64,000 bases of DNA, from the NCBI RefSeq assembly GCF_010731795.1, contig NZ_AP022591.1, forward strand, positions 248,001 to 312,000. Direction: 5' to 3'. The translations under genes were made by a program, and so were the position numbers. Positions within the stretch are counted from its first letter, which is position 1. Every line of letters begins with the position of its first letter. The notes below the pieces were generated by a model. That model saw only the letters and a list, made by a program, of their open reading frames with translations. It ran no database searches and was not told the DNA's origin. Below are positions 8,916 through 18,800 of the stretch, piece after piece. Source of the stretch: Mycolicibacterium celeriflavum (GTDB taxonomy: Bacteria > Actinomycetota > Actinomycetes > Mycobacteriales > Mycobacteriaceae).

Positions 8916-10648
8916 TCCGGGGCTTTCTGCAGATCCTCGGCCCGCAGCGGGGCCGGATGTTCAGCTTCCTTGCGGTTGTGACGGTCTACGGCGTCCTGCA
9001 CGGCGTGGTGATGCTGTTGCTGGTGCCGGTCACGGTGTCGATGTTCGACGGCGACTACGCCGCCACCGCGCGGTGGTTGGCGCTGATGGCCGTCACGGTG
9101 CTCGTCGCATCGGTGCTCAACTACATCGGAGCCAAGCTGGCGATCCGCATGGCGCTGACCACGATGCGCCTGCTGCACCACCGGATCGGCGACCACATGG
9201 TCACCCTCCCGCTGGGCTGGTTCACCCGCGAGACTGTTGGCAAGGTGTCCCAGATCGCGGTCAAGGGAACGGTTTTCGTCGGCACCAGCGGTGGCAACCT
9301 GGTCACCCCGCTGGTGGTGAACACGGTCAGCGCGGTCACCGTGGTGGCCGGTCTGTTCTTCTTCGACTGGCGTATCGGGCTCGTCGCCTTGGTCGGCGGT
9401 GTGCTGCTGGTGGTGTGCGGCCGGTTCGCGTCCCGGCTGATCGCGACCGCAGAGGTGCGCACCCACGATTCGGCGACCGACGTCAACAACCGGGTGATCG
9501 AGTTCGCGCGGTACCAGCCGGTGTTGCGGGCGTTCGGCCGCACCGGCGCCGATTACAAGCCCCTGGGCGACGCCCTGGAAGCCCAGCATCGGGCCGGGCG
9601 CGCCGCGTTGTGGCAGTCGGTGGCCGGGTTGATGGTGAACGGCGTCGCCGTGCAGGCGGTGTTCTCGGTGCTGATCGCGGCTGGGGCGTGGCTTGCGGTG
9701 CGCGGCGACGTCAACCCGATCACGCTGGTGGCCATCCTCGGGCTCGCCGCCCGGTTCGCCTCTCCGCTGTCGCAGCTGGCCGAACTCGGGTCCGCGATGA
9801 GGTTGGCGACCGCGGAGTTGGAGCGCATCACGTCGATCCTCGACACCCCATCGCTCTCCGAGCCGGCCACCGCGAACCCCGCGACGGCGCCGGGCCGGGT
9901 CGAACTCGACCGCGTCACGTTCGGGTACGCGGACCGCACGGTGTTGTCGGACGCGAGCTTCGTCGCTGAGCCGGGCACCATGACAGCGCTGGTCGGTCCG
10001 TCCGGATCGGGCAAGTCGACGATCACCAAGCTGATCGCCCGGTTCTACGACGTCGACTCCGGCGTGGTCCGGGTCGGCGGGCACGACGTACGCGACCAGC
10101 TCACCGCGGACTTGATGGCTCAACTGTCGCTGGTCTTCCAGGACGTGTACCTGTTCGACGACACGCTGTGGGAGAACATCCGCATCGGACGATCGGACGC
10201 CACCGATGAGGACATCGTCGAGGCGGCGCGCACGGCGGGGCTTCTTCCCGTCGTCGATCGGCTGCCTGCCGGCTGGCAGACGCGTGTCGGTGAGGGCGGT
10301 TCGGCGCTGTCGGGCGGCGAGCGCCAGCGCGTGTCGATTGCGCGCGCACTGGTCAAGAACGCCCGCATCGTGCTGTTCGACGAGGCGACCAGCGCGCTCG
10401 ACCCGGAGAACGAGCACCACGTCGCCGAATCCATCCGGACCCTTGCGCAGCGCAGCACGGTCATCGTGATCGCGCACAAGCTGTCCACGGTCACCGCCGC
10501 CGACAACATCGTGGTGCTCTCCCCGAACGGAGCAGTCGAGGAGCAGGGCACCCATACCGAGCTGATGCAGCGCGGCGGCCGGTACGCGCGGTTCTGGAGC
10601 CAGCGCGTGGCGGCGACGGGCTGGGTGATGGCGGCGGCCGGCGACTAG
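8912..10648 (+). CDS. irtB: IrtB-like siderophore half-ABC transporter
   Basis: A 578-residue half transporter, close to the 579 residues of M. tuberculosis IrtB. Membrane helices at about residues 15-285 are followed by an ATPase with Walker A GPSGSGKST (about 362), Q-loop SLVFQDVYLF, signature LSGGERQRVSIARAL (about 467), Walker B IVLFDEATSALDP and H-loop IAHKLST. The ATG at 8912 overlaps the previous stop (ATGA) and follows GGGAGGT. It likely pairs with the preceding gene product to import ferric (carboxy)mycobactin across the inner membrane. The substrate is inferred from position in the cluster and from the upstream IdeR box. Confidence 0.9.
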   Translation: MIRGFLQILGPQRGRMFSFLAVVTVYGVLHGVVMLLLVPVTVSMFDGDYAATARWLALMAVTVLVASVLNYIGAKLAIRMALTTMRLLHHRIGDHMVTLPLGWFTRETVGKVSQIAVKGTVFVGTSGGNLVTPLVVNTVSAVTVVAGLFFFDWRIGLVALVGGVLLVVCGRFASRLIATAEVRTHDSATDVNNRVIEFARYQPVLRAFGRTGADYKPLGDALEAQHRAGRAALWQSVAGLMVNGVAVQAVFSVLIAAGAWLAVRGDVNPITLVAILGLAARFASPLSQLAELGSAMRLATAELERITSILDTPSLSEPATANPATAPGRVELDRVTFGYADRTVLSDASFVAEPGTMTALVGPSGSGKSTITKLIARFYDVDSGVVRVGGHDVRDQLTADLMAQLSLVFQDVYLFDDTLWENIRIGRSDATDEDIVEAARTAGLLPVVDRLPAGWQTRVGEGGSALSGGERQRVSIARALVKNARIVLFDEATSALDPENEHHVAESIRTLAQRSTVIVIAHKLSTVTAADNIVVLSPNGAVEEQGTHTELMQRGGRYARFWSQRVAATGWVMAAAGD

Positions 10649-10652
10649 CTGC

Positions 10653-10701
10653 GATTTGGGCGCGCTACTGGTCGCTGATCGATCAGCAGCGCGCCGAAAT
10701 C
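10653..10701 (+). terminator. Hairpin after irtB
   Basis: GATTT at 10653-10657 pairs with AAATC at 10697-10701, and GGCGCGCT pairs with AGCGCGCC inside, with a further CTG/CAG. This long stem begins four bases after the irtB stop and probably separates the transporter unit from the next IdeR-controlled unit. Confidence 0.55.
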
Positions 10702-10765
10702 ACGTGTTCGGTACCGCACGTAGGCGTCTGCGCGCCGCGAAGGATAGGGTAACCTCACTTCCGAC

Positions 10766-10784
10766 TTAGGACAGCCTGCGCTAA
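10766..10784 (+). promoter_or_regulatory. IdeR iron-box operator in front of the thioesterase-mbtCDEFG unit
   Basis: TTAGGACAGCCTGCGCTAA matches 13 of 19 IdeR consensus positions, with the same arms and the same CAGCCTG centre as the box before mbtB. It ends 16 bases before the ATG at 10801 and just before GGAGGAG. It likely represses the whole unit to mbtG when iron is plentiful. Confidence 0.7.
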
Positions 10785-10800
10785 ATCAACGGAGGAGCTC

Positions 10801-10878
10801 ATGGGCGTATTTCTCGCGGACGCGCAGGCGCTGCCCTGGACTTCCCGCCGACGCATCGACGTGACCCCGACACGATGA
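10801..10878 (+). CDS. Putative 25-residue ORF, translationally coupled to the thioesterase gene
   Basis: An ATG preceded by GGAGGAG (10791-10797) opens a 25-codon frame, beginning MGVFLADAQALPW and ending with basic TSRRRIDVTPTR, whose TGA overlaps the ATG of the thioesterase (ATGA). It is the first translatable frame after the IdeR box and has the best ribosome site in the area; the thioesterase has none of its own. It may be a small peptide or simply a ribosome-loading device. I do not recognise the sequence, and coding is inferred only from the signals and the coupling. Confidence 0.5.
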   Translation: MGVFLADAQALPWTSRRRIDVTPTR

Positions 10879-11618
10879 TCGAACAGAGCCAATTGACCTT
10901 CGCGCCCTGGATCAAACGCTCCGCGGGGAAGACCGCCGGCGGCGCGACCGTCGTCTTCCCGCACGCGGGCGGCGCGGCGGCGGCCTACCGGTCGTTCGCG
11001 TCGGCGTTGGCCGGCGGCGGAGACGACGCATACGTCGTCCAGTACCCGCAGCGTGCGGATCGGCTGACCCACCCCGCACCGGACACTGTGGAGGCGCTGG
11101 CCGCCGATCTGTTCGCTGCCGGCGACTGGTCCCGGCTGGGCCCGCTGCGACTGTTCGGCCACTGCATGGGCGCGGTGATCGCATTCGAATTCGGCCGGGT
11201 CGCCGAGCGTCACGGGGTTCCCGTTAGGCAGCTGTGGGTTTCGGCGAGCCAGGCGCCGTCCACGATCGCCGGTTCACCGCGGTTGCCCACCGCCGAGGCG
11301 GAAGTGGTCGCCAACATGATCGACCTCGGCGGCACGGATCCGCGGCTGGTCGAGGATGAGGAGTTCATCGAGTTGCTCGTCCGCGCGGTGCGTGCGGATT
11401 ATCTGGCGTTCAACCGCTACGCCTGCGCACCGGACGTCCGCCTCGCCGCCGACATTCACACCCTTGGTGGCCGCGACGATCACCGGATCAGCCAAGATAT
11501 GTTGCGGGGCTGGGAAACTCATACCCAGGGCGCGTTCACGCTGTCGCTGTTCGACGGTGGCCACTTCTACATCAATGACCACATCGACGTGGTCGCGGAG
11601 TTGGTCAATGCCGGTTAG
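10875..11618 (+). CDS. Stand-alone (type II) thioesterase of the mycobactin cluster
   Basis: A 247-residue alpha/beta-hydrolase thioesterase of the family that edits NRPS and PKS carrier domains. It has the N-terminal FPHAGGAAAAYRSFA, the nucleophile elbow LFGHCMGAVIAFEF with Cys97 where most relatives have Ser (GHSMG), an acid around Asp201/Asp202 (GGRDDHRIS), and the catalytic His230 (DGGHFYIND). It lies first in the mbtC-G unit and overlaps mbtC by 11 bases. It may take the place of the thioesterase domain absent from MbtB here, removing wrong groups from carrier domains. I believe such genes are called mbtT in some mycobacteria. Confidence 0.9.
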   Translation: MIEQSQLTFAPWIKRSAGKTAGGATVVFPHAGGAAAAYRSFASALAGGGDDAYVVQYPQRADRLTHPAPDTVEALAADLFAAGDWSRLGPLRLFGHCMGAVIAFEFGRVAERHGVPVRQLWVSASQAPSTIAGSPRLPTAEAEVVANMIDLGGTDPRLVEDEEFIELLVRAVRADYLAFNRYACAPDVRLAADIHTLGGRDDHRISQDMLRGWETHTQGAFTLSLFDGGHFYINDHIDVVAELVNAG

Positions 11619-12939
11619 CGGGCCGGATCACGCCGCCGACGATCCGATTGTGATCGTGGGGATGGCGATCGAGGCGCCGGGAGACGTCGACACCGCCGAC
11701 GCCTACTGGGACCTGCTGGTTGCACAGCGCGAAGGTCTGTGCCCGTTCCCACGGGACCGCGGGTGGTCGGTGCGCGACGTGCTCGACGGTTCGCAGCGCG
11801 ACGGGTTCAAGCGCATCCACGACCTCGGCGGATTTCTCTCCGATGGTGCGGCTTTCGACCCGGAGTTCTTCGGGATCTCGCCGCGCGAAGCGGTCGCGAT
11901 GGATCCGCAGCAGCGGGTCGCGCTGCGGGTGGCGTGGCGAGCGCTGGAGAACAGCGGCATCAACCCCGACGACCTCGCGGGCCACGACACCGGCTGCTAT
12001 GTGGGCGCCTCGACGATGGGGTACGGTCCCGATCTCGCCGAGTTCTCCAATCTCACCGGACATTTGATGTCGGGAACCGCACTCGGAGTGATCTCCGGGC
12101 GGATCGCCTACACACTCGGGCTCGCCGGCCCCGCGCTGACCATCGACACCTCGTGTTCGTCGACGCTGACCGCGATCCACACCGCGACGCAGTCGCTGCG
12201 GTCGGGGGACTGCGACCTCGCGCTGGCCGGTGGCGTCTGCGTAATGGGCTCGCCCGGCTTCTTCGTCGAGTTCTCCAAACAACACGCACTGTCCGACGAC
12301 GGGCACTGCCGGCCCTACAGCGCGCAGGCCAGCGGCACCGTATGGGCCGAGGGCGCAGCGATGTTCGTCCTGCAACGCCGATCGAGGGCGGTGAGCGACG
12401 GACGCCGGATACTCGCCGAGTTGCGGGCCACCTGCCTGAACCAGGACGGCCGCTCAGTCGGTCTCACCGCACCGAGCGGCCAGGCACAAGCGCGGTTGTT
12501 CGAGCGCGCGCTGGAGCACAGCGGGGTGCGGCCCGAAGACATCGGGATGATCGAGGGCCACGGCACCGGCACCCGCCTCGGGGACCGCACCGAGCTGATC
12601 TCGCTCGTCCAGACCTACGGCGCCACCGCACCCGGCGAAGGCGGCCTGCTGGGCTCGGTCAAGTCGAACCTCGGCCATTCGCAGGCGGCGGCGGGCGGGC
12701 TCGGCCTGGCCAAGGTGCTGATCGCCGCCGAGCATGGCGCGATCCCGGCCACCTTGCACACCGACGAAGCCAGTCGCGAAATCGACTGGGACAGCCAAGG
12801 TCTTCGGCTGGCCACCGAGCTGACGCCCTGGCCCGCGGTCGACGGCAGACGCTTCGCGGCGGTCACCGCATTCGGTATGAGCGGCACCAACGCTCACGTG
12901 CTGGTGTCGATGCCTGCGACCGAATCCGAGGCGGCATGA
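11608..12939 (+). CDS. mbtC: Mycobactin polyketide synthase MbtC (ketosynthase)
   Basis: A 443-residue stand-alone ketosynthase, matching the 444 residues of M. tuberculosis MbtC. The catalytic triad is visible: Cys183 in TIDTSCSST, His318 in EGHGTGTRLGD and His357 in SNLGHSQAAAGG. It condenses an acyl unit carried in the assembly line with the extender loaded by MbtD, making the beta-hydroxybutyrate-type linker. The ATG at 11608 overlaps the thioesterase end by 11 bases and the stop overlaps mbtD (ATGA), so it is translated as part of one unit. Confidence 0.95.
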   Translation: MPVSGPDHAADDPIVIVGMAIEAPGDVDTADAYWDLLVAQREGLCPFPRDRGWSVRDVLDGSQRDGFKRIHDLGGFLSDGAAFDPEFFGISPREAVAMDPQQRVALRVAWRALENSGINPDDLAGHDTGCYVGASTMGYGPDLAEFSNLTGHLMSGTALGVISGRIAYTLGLAGPALTIDTSCSSTLTAIHTATQSLRSGDCDLALAGGVCVMGSPGFFVEFSKQHALSDDGHCRPYSAQASGTVWAEGAAMFVLQRRSRAVSDGRRILAELRATCLNQDGRSVGLTAPSGQAQARLFERALEHSGVRPEDIGMIEGHGTGTRLGDRTELISLVQTYGATAPGEGGLLGSVKSNLGHSQAAAGGLGLAKVLIAAEHGAIPATLHTDEASREIDWDSQGLRLATELTPWPAVDGRRFAAVTAFGMSGTNAHVLVSMPATESEAA

Positions 12940-15878
12940 TGCCGTCGACCGACCTGCCCGACGGCCGGGTCCCCGTCGTGTTGAGCTCGCACGCCGAGGA
13001 ACTCGTCGCCGCCGACGCCGAGGCGATAATGCGCTACCTCGACCGCGATCCCGACGTGCGGGCGGTCGCCGCGACCCTGCTGCGCACCCGCCGACTGCGC
13101 AGGCACCGTGCGGTGGTGCGCGCCGCGGACACCGCGGAACTGGCCGACGGGCTGCGCGCCGTCATCGCGGGCACCGATCACCCGCTCGTCGTCCGCTCAT
13201 CGGAAACCAGCACGGCGCGAGTGGCTTTCGTGTTCCCCGGACAAGGCAACCAGTGGCCGTCCATGGGCGCGCAGGCATACCGGCAGTCCGCGGTGTACCG
13301 GGCGCACGTGGACCGGTGCGCCGAGGCGTTCGTCGCCGCGGGCGAGCCGTCGCCGCTGCCGTACCTGACCGCGGACTCCACCGGCGGGCAGTGGTCGCAG
13401 ACGCAGATCCAGGCCGCGCAGTTCACCCACGCCGTCGGACTGGCCCACATCTGGCGGTCGTGCGGAATTCAGCCCGACGTCGTCGTGGGGCACAGCCTCG
13501 GCGAGGTCGCCGCCGCGTACATCGCCGGAAGCATCGCGCTGCAGGCGGCCGCCGGGGTGGTCATCGCGCGTGCCAAGGCGGTGGACCGCCTGTCCGGCGA
13601 CTACGGCATGGCGGCGCTTGGAGTTTCGCTTCCCGACGCCGAAAGACTGATGTCCACGATCCCCGGTTGGCTCGAGGTATCCGCGGTCAACGCCGACGCT
13701 TCGGTGGCGGTGTCCGGGCAGCGCGCCGCCGTCACCGCGCTGGTGGCCGCCGCGACCGAGCGGAGCCTGTTCGCCCGCGAGCTGGACGTGGACTATCCCG
13801 GCCACACCAGCGCGTTGGAACGGGTGCGAGACGATCTGCGCGCGATGCTTCCGGATGCCGAATTCACCGATACGCCCGTGCGGTTCATCGGTTCGACGAC
13901 TGCGGAGGTGGTGCCCGCAGGGACCGGCTTCACCGACTACTGGTACGACAACCTGCGCAACACCGTGCGATTCGACCGCGCCGTGGCAGCTGCGCGCCGC
14001 CAGGGCGCGGAAGCGTTCATCGAGATGTCGGCGCATCCGACCCTGCTGTTCGCGTTGGGTGACCTGCTGGCCGACCAGACCGACGAGCCGCTCGTCGTCG
14101 GATCGGGACACCGCGAGATGGCGCCCATGGAAGCGTTGTCGGCCAACATCGCCGCCGTCGCGGTGGCCAACCCCGGGTACCGGTGGGCCGACCTCGTCGA
14201 CGTCGACACGCAGTCGCCATTGCGCGGGTTTCCCAACGCGCCGATGCGGGCAGTGCGGCTGTGGGCCGAACCGCAACCGCTGGCACCGGTCTATGGCGTC
14301 ACCGTGGCCCGCGAAAAATGGGACCGCACAACGCCGTCGGCAACGATGGCGCGGCGCGTCGCGGTGGTCGAGCTCGCCGGACCCGGCGGGGCACTCGGTG
14401 ATCGGCTGCGCACCGCGCTGCGCCGCAGCGGGTCCGAACTGGTCGAGGCCCGGACCGCCGACCTCGTCGTCGCGGTGGCCCCGGAACTGGACCATCCCGA
14501 CGCCGAACGCGGCGCCCAGGAGATCTCCGGATTGATCGGCGCCGGCTTGCTCGACTACGTCGACGCCGCAGGACCCGACTGTCGGGCGGTGTGTCTGGTG
14601 ACCGTCGGCGGCGAGCATGTCCGGCCGGGCGAACCCACGGCGTTGCCCGCACAGGCCGCGCTGGCGGCGATGCACCGCAGTATCGGCTTCGAACGGCCCG
14701 AGCAGGCGTTCCGCCATCTCGACCTGCCGTCCTGGGAACCCGACGAGACGGTGGCGGCCGCCGCGGCGGCCGCGCTGCTGGCCGACGCCGATGAGGCTGC
14801 CGTACGCGACGACGGCTCGGGTCCAGAGGTTTTCGCGAGGACGGTGTCCGAGTCGGTCGAGCCGGCGCCGTCCTGGCGGCTGGACAGTGACACGCTCGCC
14901 GACGTCGTGATCACCGGTGGCAACGGCTCGGTGGGCCTGTATTTCGCCCGGTATCTGGCCGCCCACGGCGCCCGTCGCATCGTGCTGCTCAGTCGCAGCG
15001 GCGTCGACGACGCCGACACCGCCGAACTAGCGGCAGCGCAGGTCGAGGTGGTCGCACCCCGCTGTGACGTCACCTCCGCCGAGCGGGTCGCGGCGGTGGC
15101 CGCGCAGTTCGGCGGGTCCGGCGCCTCGCTGCTCATCCACGCCGCGGGTACGGCGGCCTTCACGGACCGCGACGGGATCACGCCCGCCGCGTTCGCAGAC
15201 ACCGTGGCGGCCAAGATCGGCGGCCTGGCTCGGATGACGGAACTGTGGCCGATGCGTCCGGACGCGCGAATCCTGCTGTGCTCGTCGCTGTCCGGCGTGT
15301 GGGGCGGGCACGGGCACGCCGCGTATTCGGCCGCCAACCGGATGCTCGACGTGATGGCCGGCCAGCTGCGCGCCAAGGGCCAGCACTGCCTGGCCGCCAG
15401 GTACGGGCTGTGGCGCGGCAGTGGGATCGCGGGCGTCGGGGAGGTGGCCAGGATCGAACGGTCGGGCCTGCTACCGATGACCCCCGACGCGGCGGTCGAA
15501 GCCACCCTGCGTGATCACGGCGAGGACCCGCTGCTGCTGAGCGCCGATCAGGGCCGGCTGCGAATGTTCCTGGAGAGCCGAACCGCCGATGTCGCCGAAA
15601 TCCCCACGGCCCCAAGCGAACGCGCTGCCGACACTACTGCGCGGGTGCGTACCGAGCTTGCCGCTGTGCTCAACCTCGAGCCGACCTCGATCGATCTCGA
15701 CATGTCGCTGCTCGACATGGGCGTCGACTCGCTGCTGGCCCTGGACCTACGCAAGCGGCTGCTGCGAACGACCGGCCGGAAGGTGCCACTGGCCACCCTG
15801 CTCGGCGGCATCACCGGCGGCGAACTCGTCGCCGATCTCGACAGCACAGAACGAACAGAGAAGGTGGACAACGCGTGA
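12936..15878 (+). CDS. mbtD: Mycobactin polyketide synthase MbtD (AT-KR-ACP)
   Basis: A 980-residue PKS partner of MbtC. The acyltransferase shows [15 protein letters not shown] and the active Ser187 in [14 protein letters not shown]. The ketoreductase has the NADPH motif [16 protein letters not shown] (about 659) and [21 protein letters not shown]. The carrier domain has Ser932 in [10 protein letters not shown]. Together MbtC and MbtD form one split KS/AT-KR-ACP module. Two ATGs in a row (12936, 12939) precede the frame; 12936 overlaps the mbtC stop. The end overlaps mbtE by GTGA. Confidence 0.95.
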   Translation: MMPSTDLPDGRVPVVLSSHAEELVAADAEAIMRYLDRDPDVRAVAATLLRTRRLRRHRAVVRAADTAELADGLRAVIAGTDHPLVVRSSETSTARVAFVFPGQGNQWPSMGAQAYRQSAVYRAHVDRCAEAFVAAGEPSPLPYLTADSTGGQWSQTQIQAAQFTHAVGLAHIWRSCGIQPDVVVGHSLGEVAAAYIAGSIALQAAAGVVIARAKAVDRLSGDYGMAALGVSLPDAERLMSTIPGWLEVSAVNADASVAVSGQRAAVTALVAAATERSLFARELDVDYPGHTSALERVRDDLRAMLPDAEFTDTPVRFIGSTTAEVVPAGTGFTDYWYDNLRNTVRFDRAVAAARRQGAEAFIEMSAHPTLLFALGDLLADQTDEPLVVGSGHREMAPMEALSANIAAVAVANPGYRWADLVDVDTQSPLRGFPNAPMRAVRLWAEPQPLAPVYGVTVAREKWDRTTPSATMARRVAVVELAGPGGALGDRLRTALRRSGSELVEARTADLVVAVAPELDHPDAERGAQEISGLIGAGLLDYVDAAGPDCRAVCLVTVGGEHVRPGEPTALPAQAALAAMHRSIGFERPEQAFRHLDLPSWEPDETVAAAAAAALLADADEAAVRDDGSGPEVFARTVSESVEPAPSWRLDSDTLADVVITGGNGSVGLYFARYLAAHGARRIVLLSRSGVDDADTAELAAAQVEVVAPRCDVTSAERVAAVAAQFGGSGASLLIHAAGTAAFTDRDGITPAAFADTVAAKIGGLARMTELWPMRPDARILLCSSLSGVWGGHGHAAYSAANRMLDVMAGQLRAKGQHCLAARYGLWRGSGIAGVGEVARIERSGLLPMTPDAAVEATLRDHGEDPLLLSADQGRLRMFLESRTADVAEIPTAPSERAADTTARVRTELAAVLNLEPTSIDLDMSLLDMGVDSLLALDLRKRLLRTTGRKVPLATLLGGITGGELVADLDSTERTEKVDNA

Positions 15879-18800
15879 CTGACACGGTCGATACCCGCGA
15901 GCGGGTCGAGGACCGCCGGCTGGAGCTGCTGCGCCGCAAGTTGGCCGAGCGGGGGCTGCGCACGGAAAACCCATCGACCACCGAGGCGAGCGGACTCTCC
16001 GACGGGCAGCGTCGCATGTGGTTCGTCCAGACGGCCGATCCGACCGGGGCGATCCTGAACATCTGCCTCTCCTACCGGATCACCGGCGAGCTCGACGTCG
16101 CCCTGCTGCACGACGCCGTCAACGCCGTCGCGGCGCGGCATGCAGTGCTGCGCACGACCTATCAGGCCGACGAAGCCGGCGAACCGCAACCGACCGTGCA
16201 CGACGAGCTGTCGCCCGGCTGGGCGGTGCACGATCTGACCGACCTCTCCGAGCACGCCCGACGACTTCGACTGGAAGTACTGGCCCAGCGCGAGTTCGGC
16301 GCACCCTTCGACCTCGCCACCGAATCCCCGCTGCGGCTCACCGTCGTGCGCACCGCCGCCGACGAGCACATCCTGCTGTTGGTCGCGCACCACATCGCCT
16401 GGGACGACGGCTGCTGGCGGGTGTTCTTCGGAGACCTCACCCGGGCATACTCCGGTGAGCCGCTCGCGCCTGCCGTGGCACCGCCTCCGCACACGCTCGG
16501 TTCGGTCGACGAAGACCTCGACTACTGGCGCACCGCGCTGGCCGACCCGCCCGAGCCGCTGGAACTGCCGGGCCCGAACGGCTCTGCGGTGCCGACGAAC
16601 TGGCGATCTCAGCGCATCACCCTGCAACTGCCGGACGGCACGGTCGACCGGGTCGCGGCGCTGGCGAAGGAGTCGGGCGCGACGCAGTACATGGTGCTGC
16701 TGGCGGCCTTCGGGGTGCTGATGCGGCGCTACACCCACGCCGAGGACTTCCTGGTCGCCACGCCCGTGCTGAATCGCAGCGCCGACGTCGAGGACGTGAT
16801 CGGCTACTACGGCAACACGGTCGCCCTGCGGCTGCGGCCCGCCGCCCGGCAGAGCTTCCGCGACGTCGTCGCGCACGCCCGTGACACCGCGGTCGGCGGG
16901 TTCGCGCATCAACGCGTCAACCTGGACCGGGTGGTGCGCGAACTGAACCCGGATCGTCGGCACGGCGTCGAGCGGATGACGCGCGTGACGTTCGGCGCGC
17001 GCGGCGCCGACGGCGAGGGCTTCAATCCGCCCGGAATCACCTGCAACCGAGCGGAATTGCGAAGCCATTTCACCCAGCTGCCGTTGGGCTTCATGGTGGA
17101 GTTCGACGCGCCGCAAGCGCGGGTCGTCGTGGAGGCCGAGTATCTCGTCGAGATCCTCGACGCGGCACTGGTCCGCCAGCTGCTCGAGCACTACGCGGTG
17201 CTGCTCGACGATGCGCTGCAACGCCCTGATCTCCCCATCGCCGAGCTCGACGTGATGGGCGCCGCCGACGCCGATTGGCTGCACCGGGTGGCGGCCGGGG
17301 AGGAGTTCGGCACCGCCCCCTCGACGATGACTGCGCTGGTCGAAGCCCAGGTGGCGCGCACACCCGATGCGGTCGCGGTCGTCTACGAGGGACGTCACTA
17401 CACCTACCGCGAGCTCAACGAGTCGGCGAACCGGGTGGCGCACTGGCTGATCGGGCAGGGCATCGGCACCGAGGACCGGGTGGCGGTGCTGCTGGACCGC
17501 TCACCGGAACTGGTGATCACGGCGCTCGGCGTGATCAAGGCGGGCGCGGTGTACCAGCCGGTCGACCCCACCTATCCCGAGGACCGGCTGACGTTCATCC
17601 TGTCGGACTCCGATCCGAAACTGACCATCCGCGAACCGATCACCGGCCTCGACGACTACCGCGCCACGGACCCCACCGACACCGACCGGGTTCGCAGGCT
17701 GCATCCGGACAACACCGCGTACCTCATCTACACCTCCGGCTCGACGGGTCTGCCCAAGGGCGTCCCGGTGCCGCACCTGCCGGTTGCCGAGTACTTCGTG
17801 TGGTTCAAGGGCGACTACGGGATCGACGACAGCGAGCGGCTACTGCAGGTCGCATCGCCGAGTTTCGACGTGTCGATCGCCGAGATCTTCGGCATGCTCG
17901 CGTGCGGCGGCCGACTGGTGATTCCCCGCCCGGACGGCCTTCGCGACGTCGGCTACCTCACCGAGTTGTTGCACGACGAAGGCATCACCTCGATGCACTT
18001 CGTGCCGTCGCTGCTCGGGTTGTTCCTGTCGTTGCCCGGCGTCAACCAGTGGCGGACGCTGCAGCGGGTGCCCATCGGCGGCGAAGCGCTGCCCGGCGAA
18101 CTGGCCGACAAGTTCCACGCGACCTTCGATGCGCTGCTGCACAACTTCTACGGGCCGACCGAAACGGTGATCAACGCGAGCCGCTACAAGGTAGAGGGCA
18201 AGCAGGGCACCCGGATCGTGCCGATCGGCAAGCCGAAGATCAACACCCAGATCCACTTGCTCGATGATGCGCTGCGGCCCGTGCCGGTCGGGGTGATCGG
18301 CGAAATCTACATCGGCGGAACGCATGTCGCCCACGGCTACCACCGCCGGGCGGCGTTGACCGCCGAGCGGTTCGTCGCCGACCCGTTCAATGCCGGTGGC
18401 CGGTTGTACCGGTCGGGAGACCTGGCCCGCCGCAACGCCGACGGCGACATCGAGTTCGTCGGCCGCGCCGATGAGCAGGTCAAGATCCGGGGCTTTCGCA
18501 TCGAACTCGGTGAAGTCGCGGCCGCGATCTCCGTCGACCCCAGCGTCGGCCAGGCGGTGGTGGTGGTCAGCGACCTGCCCGGTGTCGGCAAGAGCCTCGT
18601 CGGATATGTGACACCGGCCGAAGCGATCGAGGCCGTGAACGTCGAGCGCATCCGCAACCGCGTTGCGGCCGCGCTGCCGGAGTACATGACGCCCGCGGCC
18701 TACGTCGTCGTCGACGAAATTCCGATCACCGCACACGGCAAGATCGACCGCGCGGCCCTGCCGGATCCCGACATCGACTCGCGCGCAACCTACCGCGAAC

